Source: Polydactylus sextarius
Lineage: Eukaryota > Chordata > Actinopteri > Polynemidae
Reading direction: 5' to 3'
Length of the DNA: 64,000 nt
Assembly: GCA_016801845.1 (NCBI GenBank)
Contig: CM028921.1
Coordinates: forward strand, 9,445,775 to 9,509,774
Positions 61,756 to 64,000 of the stretch are shown one piece after another. The notes beneath the pieces are model-generated. The model did not search any database, was not told the origin of the DNA, and was given only the letters and a program-made list of their open reading frames with translations. How positions within the stretch are numbered: position 1 is the stretch's first letter; the number at the start of each line of letters is the position of its first letter. The position numbers and the translations under genes are program-made.

Positions 61756-62487
61756 TTACAACATGCAGTATTCATCATTCATCATTCTATGTTGTCTGTA
61801 TTACAGGGAACTGAACAAACTGAGAGCAATGGTTGTTGCAGAACATGTGAGTATTAGTTAATTGTTGAATTATAAAGTATGGAGTTATGAAGTTTTCATT
61901 AAAATGTGTGTATTCTACAAATACCACTGGATGGTAAAAATATTTGAGGTTATTCAAACCAAGAATGCTCTCTGTCATACTATGTACTAATGTACCCACA
62001 GTTGTTTCTTTTGTGTAATTTTGATAGAAAAATTAAAAAACACTTGTGTCATTCGCAGGTACTCCTCGTTACAACTGTAAAGTAAACAGGACCACCACCC
62101 GTCTGCAGATAAACGATTGCAAATCGGTCACAGAAGTTGAAATTACAGCCTGTGAAGGATCTTGTGGAGCGTCATCATCAATGTGAGATTCATTAGAAAA
62201 TATTTTCAAATATACAGTTAAATCTACTTATCTAATTAAGCTAATAACTAATAACACCAGTTAATCACCGTGTGACTGACACAGATCTTATCTGAATCTT
62301 TGTACACAGGTATTCAGTGGAAAGCAACACATTCATGCATTCATGCTCATGCTGTCAAGAAATGGCGACTAGTAATAAGACGGTGGAGATGGAGTGCTCT
62401 GATGGCAAAAAGTGGAACCACACCTACCTTTCAGTTGACAAGTGTGGCTGCCATGTCACCAAATGTACTGACAAGCCCAAAGGCTAA
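35486..62487 (+). CDS. Secreted gel-forming mucin (MUC2/MUC5 family), about 45 exons
   Basis: Large cysteine-rich glycoprotein that polymerises into mucus gels. Layout: signal peptide, D1, D2, D'-D3, a Thr-rich PTS exon with 16 CysD modules, D4, VWC-like segments and a CTCK knot. Start: ATG at 35486; stop: TAA at 62485-62487; ATTAAA poly(A) signal at about 62845. GT-AG sites and phases agree at nearly all junctions. Exceptions are an in-frame TAG at 46468, indels in the PTS exon and a phase clash at 61380/61491. CysD number and the muc5-like synteny argue for a MUC5-type rather than MUC2-type gene, but fish orthology is unclear, so no symbol is given. Details are in the entries that follow. 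Confidence 0.93.
36554..36579. repeat. Poly(A) tract in mucin intron 3
   Basis: An uninterrupted run of over 20 A residues between exons 3 and 4. It is seen directly and is a likely place for sequencing length error. Confidence 0.9.
37448..38992 (+). repeat. Mucin intron 7 with LINE-tail-like repeat
   Basis: The intron contains CCTCCTGGGATCAATAAAGT followed by ATTTCTGATTCTGATTTCTG at about 37752-37793. This is a common teleost non-LTR 3' tail pattern, preceded by a T-rich, degenerate stretch. No exon is seen here. A 53-nt segment at 38454-38506 recurs in intron 24. Confidence 0.5.
38993..40997 (+). CDS. Mucin exons 8-16: D2 assembly
   Basis: Exons 38993-39110, 39200-39338, 39441-39545, 39663-39732, 39836-39973, 40071-40235, 40319-40413, 40521-40647, 40742-40997. 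Exon 8 is the link after TIL1 (CIAVETCSCLHHGKTYKPGE). The second VWD runs from CPGVCSILGGAHITTYDDKT to GLCGNFNGVQADDF (exon 13). C8 is in exons 14-15 and TIL2 in exon 16 (CPLNMVYDYQVKSCGRTC). All phases are consistent. No loss of expected cysteines was noticed by eye. Confidence 0.93.
42383..46483 (+). CDS. Mucin exons 17-26: D' and D3 assembly
   Basis: Exons 42383-42420, 42506-42606, 42708-42859, 42967-43105, 43182-43289, 43380-43565, 43757-43996, 44907-45063, 46114-46242, 46379-46483. Exon 17 is a 38-nt micro-exon (YCHGGKISYKSQ). D' is in exons 18-19 (CVCPAGLLLDGNGGC). The D3 VWD begins CDGTCTIYGEGHYNTFDDKQ and includes CGLCGNFDGNTKNDF. C8 lies in exons 23-24. Exon 26 reads ...CVKKCCSNGTW then TAG at 46468-46470 where the family has Tyr, followed by DVYN-G and a good donor (GTAAGTAA). 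D3 normally mediates N-terminal cross-linking of mucin dimers. Confidence 0.9.
44039..44756. repeat. Fold-back (MITE-like) element in mucin intron 23
   Basis: The 34-nt sequence at 44039-44072 (begins AGCTTTTTACTTTGAACTTG) is the inverse complement of 44723-44756 with one mismatch. The 650 bp between is AT-rich and non-coding. The arrangement resembles a small non-autonomous inverted-repeat element. No target-site duplication could be confirmed. Confidence 0.6.
46652..56173 (+). CDS. Mucin exon 27: PTS repeat exon with 16 CysD modules
   Basis: A single giant exon of about 9.5 kb. The proposed acceptor is ...GAAACAG at 46645-46651; the donor is CCTG|GTAAGC at 56173. Thr-rich linkers (TTTTTETPTTTTTGTPSTTT-like, for dense O-glycosylation) alternate with about 94-residue CysD/WxxW modules (CNICKWSNWT...CCKF). 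Module starts: 47048, 47591, 48100, 48738, 49261, 49874, 50394, 50870, 51482, 51982, 52735, 53248, 53718, 54292, 54763, 55234. The longest unbroken Thr-frame stretches are 51868-53016 and 54556-56173. Elsewhere one- or two-base indels move the frame to Gln- or Asn-rich reading, for example near 46855, 47308, 48897, 50613, 51634, 53016 and 54150. Minus-strand Val-rich frames are shadows. Confidence 0.85.
47048..55514 (+). repeat. Tandem CysD/linker repeat array (16 units)
   Basis: Near-identical copies of an approximately 285-bp CysD coding block separated by variable Thr-coding minisatellite (ACAACAACCACAGAAACACC-like). In the right half the units fall into a 470-471 bp period (53248, 53718; 54292, 54763, 55234). 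The first (47048) and third (48100) modules are the most divergent (GLDHCKPQD; GATQDDGDHESIDKIPGLDL). Most others look the same over long stretches, implying recent expansion or gene conversion. Confidence 0.93.
56208..56237. repeat. (TG)n microsatellite in mucin intron 27
   Basis: About 14 TG units just after the PTS exon donor. It is seen directly in the sequence. Confidence 0.9.
56347..59669 (+). CDS. Mucin exons 28-36: pre-D4 segment and D4 assembly
   Basis: Exons 56347-56552, 57226-57403, 57520-57764, 57917-58100, 58229-58436, 58528-58706, 58807-58876, 59394-59533, 59638-59669. Exon 28 (DGAGWCFSAYCDSTC, then a short Thr/Ser/Pro stretch) and exon 29 are the MUC5-type Cys-rich link. The D4 VWD begins CVCDGWGDPHYWTFDGQYYS, with the GDPH motif. 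Its later part has EGQCGYCDNN in place of CGLC. Exon 32 carries a Pro-rich insert (RPTPTPPPTGTPPPPC). C8 is in exon 33 (CHKWISPERFYEACKYDVC), and a TIL-like part is in exons 34-35. Phases are all consistent. Confidence 0.92.
59758..62487 (+). CDS. Mucin exons 37-45: VWC-like segments and C-terminal cystine knot
   Basis: Exons 59758-59914, 60169-60270, 60377-60417, 60507-60629, 61278-61380, 61491-61616, 61807-61846, 62059-62182, 62310-62487. VWC-like cysteine clusters include CQQCVCDE, CDQMTCKSPP and CESCICTEE. The CTCK domain is in exons 44-45 (YNCKVNRTTTRL, CEGSCGASSS, CSCCQE, CGCHVTKC). In this family CTCK makes the disulfide-linked dimer in the ER. Exon 41 ends GATGCAA|GTAGAAC, leaving one extra base, while exon 42 is open only in phase 0 (PSQSWSSEDNC). 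The matching pseudogene exon is 99 nt and keeps phase. Either the donor is mis-seen or a base is wrong. Confidence 0.88.
60775..61075 (+). repeat. tRNA-like SINE-type repeat, best-preserved copy
   Basis: It starts GGGCAGCACAGCGGCACAGG and has a tRNA-like head with a perfect pol III B box (GGTTCGACTCC, 60834-60844). It continues through TGCATGTTCTCCCCGTGTC, AACATTGGGGATAGGTGAATT, AATTGCCCCTAGGTATGGAT and TGGCCCTGCGATGAGCTGGC to TACCCTGCCTTCGCCC. It sits in mucin intron 40. ORFs within it are artefacts. Family naming needs a repeat library. Confidence 0.8.
61680..61754. repeat. (ATCT)n-(AT)n compound microsatellite
   Basis: About nine ATCT units followed by about 18 AT units, in mucin intron 42. 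It is seen directly in the sequence. Confidence 0.95.
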
Positions 62488-62844
62488 TGTCAGACTTCAG
62501 AAACTGAAAAGTAATACTTTCATAAACTGAAACAAACTCTTGCAACTCTTTTCCAAAACAATTAGAGAATCAGAATTTCATACATGACTGCCATTATGAG
62601 AGCCTCATAAAGGCAGCACATATTGGAGTCATGGTCTCTATTAGTTTTTGAAGACGTAATTAATTTCTCTTAACATAATGATATGGTGTCTTTAGTCTTA
62701 TAGGGTCCTGCTTTTATTTTACATGACAACATAGTTAAACACACATGAATGGCTTCAGATGTATCATGTGTTGGTGCAACACTTTAATTTTCTTTGATTT
62801 GGAAAAATGTGATTGTTTTCCTTTCAATGTTTATGTCTTCTATT

Positions 62845-62850
62845 ATTAAA
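62845..62850 (+). terminator. Candidate poly(A) signal of the mucin gene
   Basis: ATTAAA about 360 nt downstream of the mucin stop codon, the first reasonable signal after it. Not confirmed by transcript data. Confidence 0.4.
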
Positions 62851-62924
62851 GCTCACTAATTTGCACATGATCATGTCTTCTGTTTTTTTTTTTTTTTACT
62901 TGTTAGTTATTTCATATGTAATGA

Positions 62925-63210
62925 TGATGGTTGCACAGTGATACAGTGGTTAGCATTGATGCCACACAGCAAGAAGGTTTTTGGTTCAAACATGTGCTGG
63001 AGCCTTTTTCTGTGGAGTTTGCATGTTCTCCCCACTTTGATATGGATCTCCTCTTGGTAGTCCAGCTTCTTCCCACAATTAAAAGATCTCCAGTTTAGTT
63101 GGTGGCATGGAATTGCTCCTAAATATTGTAGACTGGTGTATTCTGCTAACAGTTAATTGGTATTTGTCTCCAGCCCTGCTGTGACCCTCAAAGGTATAAG
63201 TGGAACAGGT
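62925..63210 (+). repeat. tRNA-like SINE-type repeat, decayed copy
   Basis: It shares the block order GGTTGCACAGTGATACAGTG, CACACAGCAAGAAGG, GTGGAGTTTGCATGTTCTCC and TTCTTCCCACAATTAAAAGA with the 60775 copy but with many substitutions. The B box is lost (GGTTCAAACATG). Confidence 0.65.
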
Positions 63211-63580
63211 AACAGATGTATAGATGTTAAGCTGGGAAATCTTGGGTCTCAACCCTTTCCCCATGGCAATGGTTCTTATCAATAGAGGCCAACTCCTCCA
63301 GCAGCATAACATGCCTCACTACAACAACTCTGCTAACAAATGCCTCAAAGACAATGACAAAGCGCCCAAGCTTATGACCCAGCCAGATCAGTGGATGCCA
63401 TAAAAACACCCCCAGGCCTGGTGTCCATGTCTCAATGGATTGGAACTGTTCTGTACAAAAGTGGACCTATACAATAGTTGGCATGTGGTTTTAATGTTAT
63501 GGCTACACAATTGATAATGAAGTCCACATGTCCACTAATCCACTAATTGACAAAAAAATCACGACAAAATCAAGACAATA
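63211..63580. repeat. Probable dispersed-repeat debris downstream of the mucin
   Basis: It includes GTGGTTTTAATGTTATGGCT (63486-63505), a terminal motif frequent in teleost dispersed repeats. Before it is weak minus-strand similarity to mobile-element coding DNA that I cannot place. No host gene is seen. Confidence 0.35.
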
Positions 63581-63589
63581 AAGTATCAA

Positions 63590-64000
63590 TCTTCCTCCTG
63601 CAGCTCCGTCACAGACTGCGGGTGCGTGCACACACACGGACGCACGGGCCGACGCTGCCACTCACCCAAAGCCCATATATACCGAGTTTACAGTCAATCG
63701 CGCATTTAATTAATTGTCCATTGTCAATCGCCGTAGGCCACCATGGGTGCGCACATCCCGTTTAATACAACCACTTAACAAACCATAAAAAAGCTCTCAT
63801 TTTACTCACCGCTCCGGTTTAGTATTAACCTGCCATCTGTCCCGCGTCCATTTAAATATTACGCATGTCCTCGTCACGTTTAACACGCCGATTTGACGCA
63901 GCGCCGTCGAATGACGTCAACACCAGTGGGTTGTTTTCTGTTTGTTGATTTTGATTGGTTTCAGTTTGTTAACGGAGGACTGGGCTGGAGTAAACTGTAT
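63590..64000 (-). promoter_or_regulatory. Probable CpG-containing promoter at the right edge
   Basis: CpG density rises (GCGGGTGCGTGCACACACAC, GGACGCACGGGCCGACGCTG, CGCAGCGCCGTCGAATGACG). A perfect CRE palindrome TGACGTCA lies at 63912-63919 and an inverted CCAAT box (GATTGG) at about 63953. On the minus strand AACCGGAGCG is followed by a strong donor GTGAGTAAA (63810/63809), consistent with a non-coding first exon of a minus-strand gene. Which gene it serves cannot be told from this window. Confidence 0.4.

Overview
The window is vertebrate nuclear DNA, almost certainly from a ray-finned (teleost) fish. Genes are split by short GT-AG introns, the protein sequences look fish-like, and the dispersed repeats (NeSL/R2-type and L2-type LINEs, a mariner relic, a tRNA-like SINE-type repeat, AC/AT microsatellites) are those common in teleosts. 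There are no prokaryotic operons, rRNA genes or CRISPR arrays.

Left part (1-25.6 kb, all genes on the minus strand): two head-to-tail copies of a NeSL/R2-like LINE (1-4273) lie in an intron of sergef. The first two coding exons of sergef are at 5279-4800. Next come a complete tph1 tryptophan hydroxylase gene (10835-6743), an 8-kb gene-poor interval with transposon relics, and a complete 13-exon saal1 gene (25618-19024). The order sergef-tph1-saal1 matches the conserved vertebrate block known from human 11p15.

Middle part (25.7-35.4 kb, plus strand): a broken copy of the C-terminal end of a gel-forming mucin (26507-28159) follows a promoter-like segment. That segment recurs 4.7 kb further on (30388-31140). 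Between the two lies a single exon that I identify as the start of slc17a6 (vesicular glutamate transporter 2). No other slc17a6 exon is visible.

Right part (35.5-62.5 kb, plus strand): one secreted gel-forming mucin of the MUC2/MUC5 family, which I resolve into about 45 exons. The order is signal peptide, D1, D2, D'-D3, one 9.5-kb Thr/Ser/Pro exon with 16 CysD (WxxW) modules, D4, VWC-like segments and a C-terminal cystine knot. Nearly all splice phases agree. However, there is an in-frame TAG at the end of D3, many indels in the repeat exon, and one phase mismatch before the cystine knot. These are either assembly errors in a repetitive gene or real decay.

The last 0.5 kb looks like a CpG-containing promoter with a CRE. 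The genes do unrelated jobs (nucleotide exchange/secretion, serotonin synthesis, SAAL1, mucus, glutamate loading) and are linked by synteny rather than pathway.
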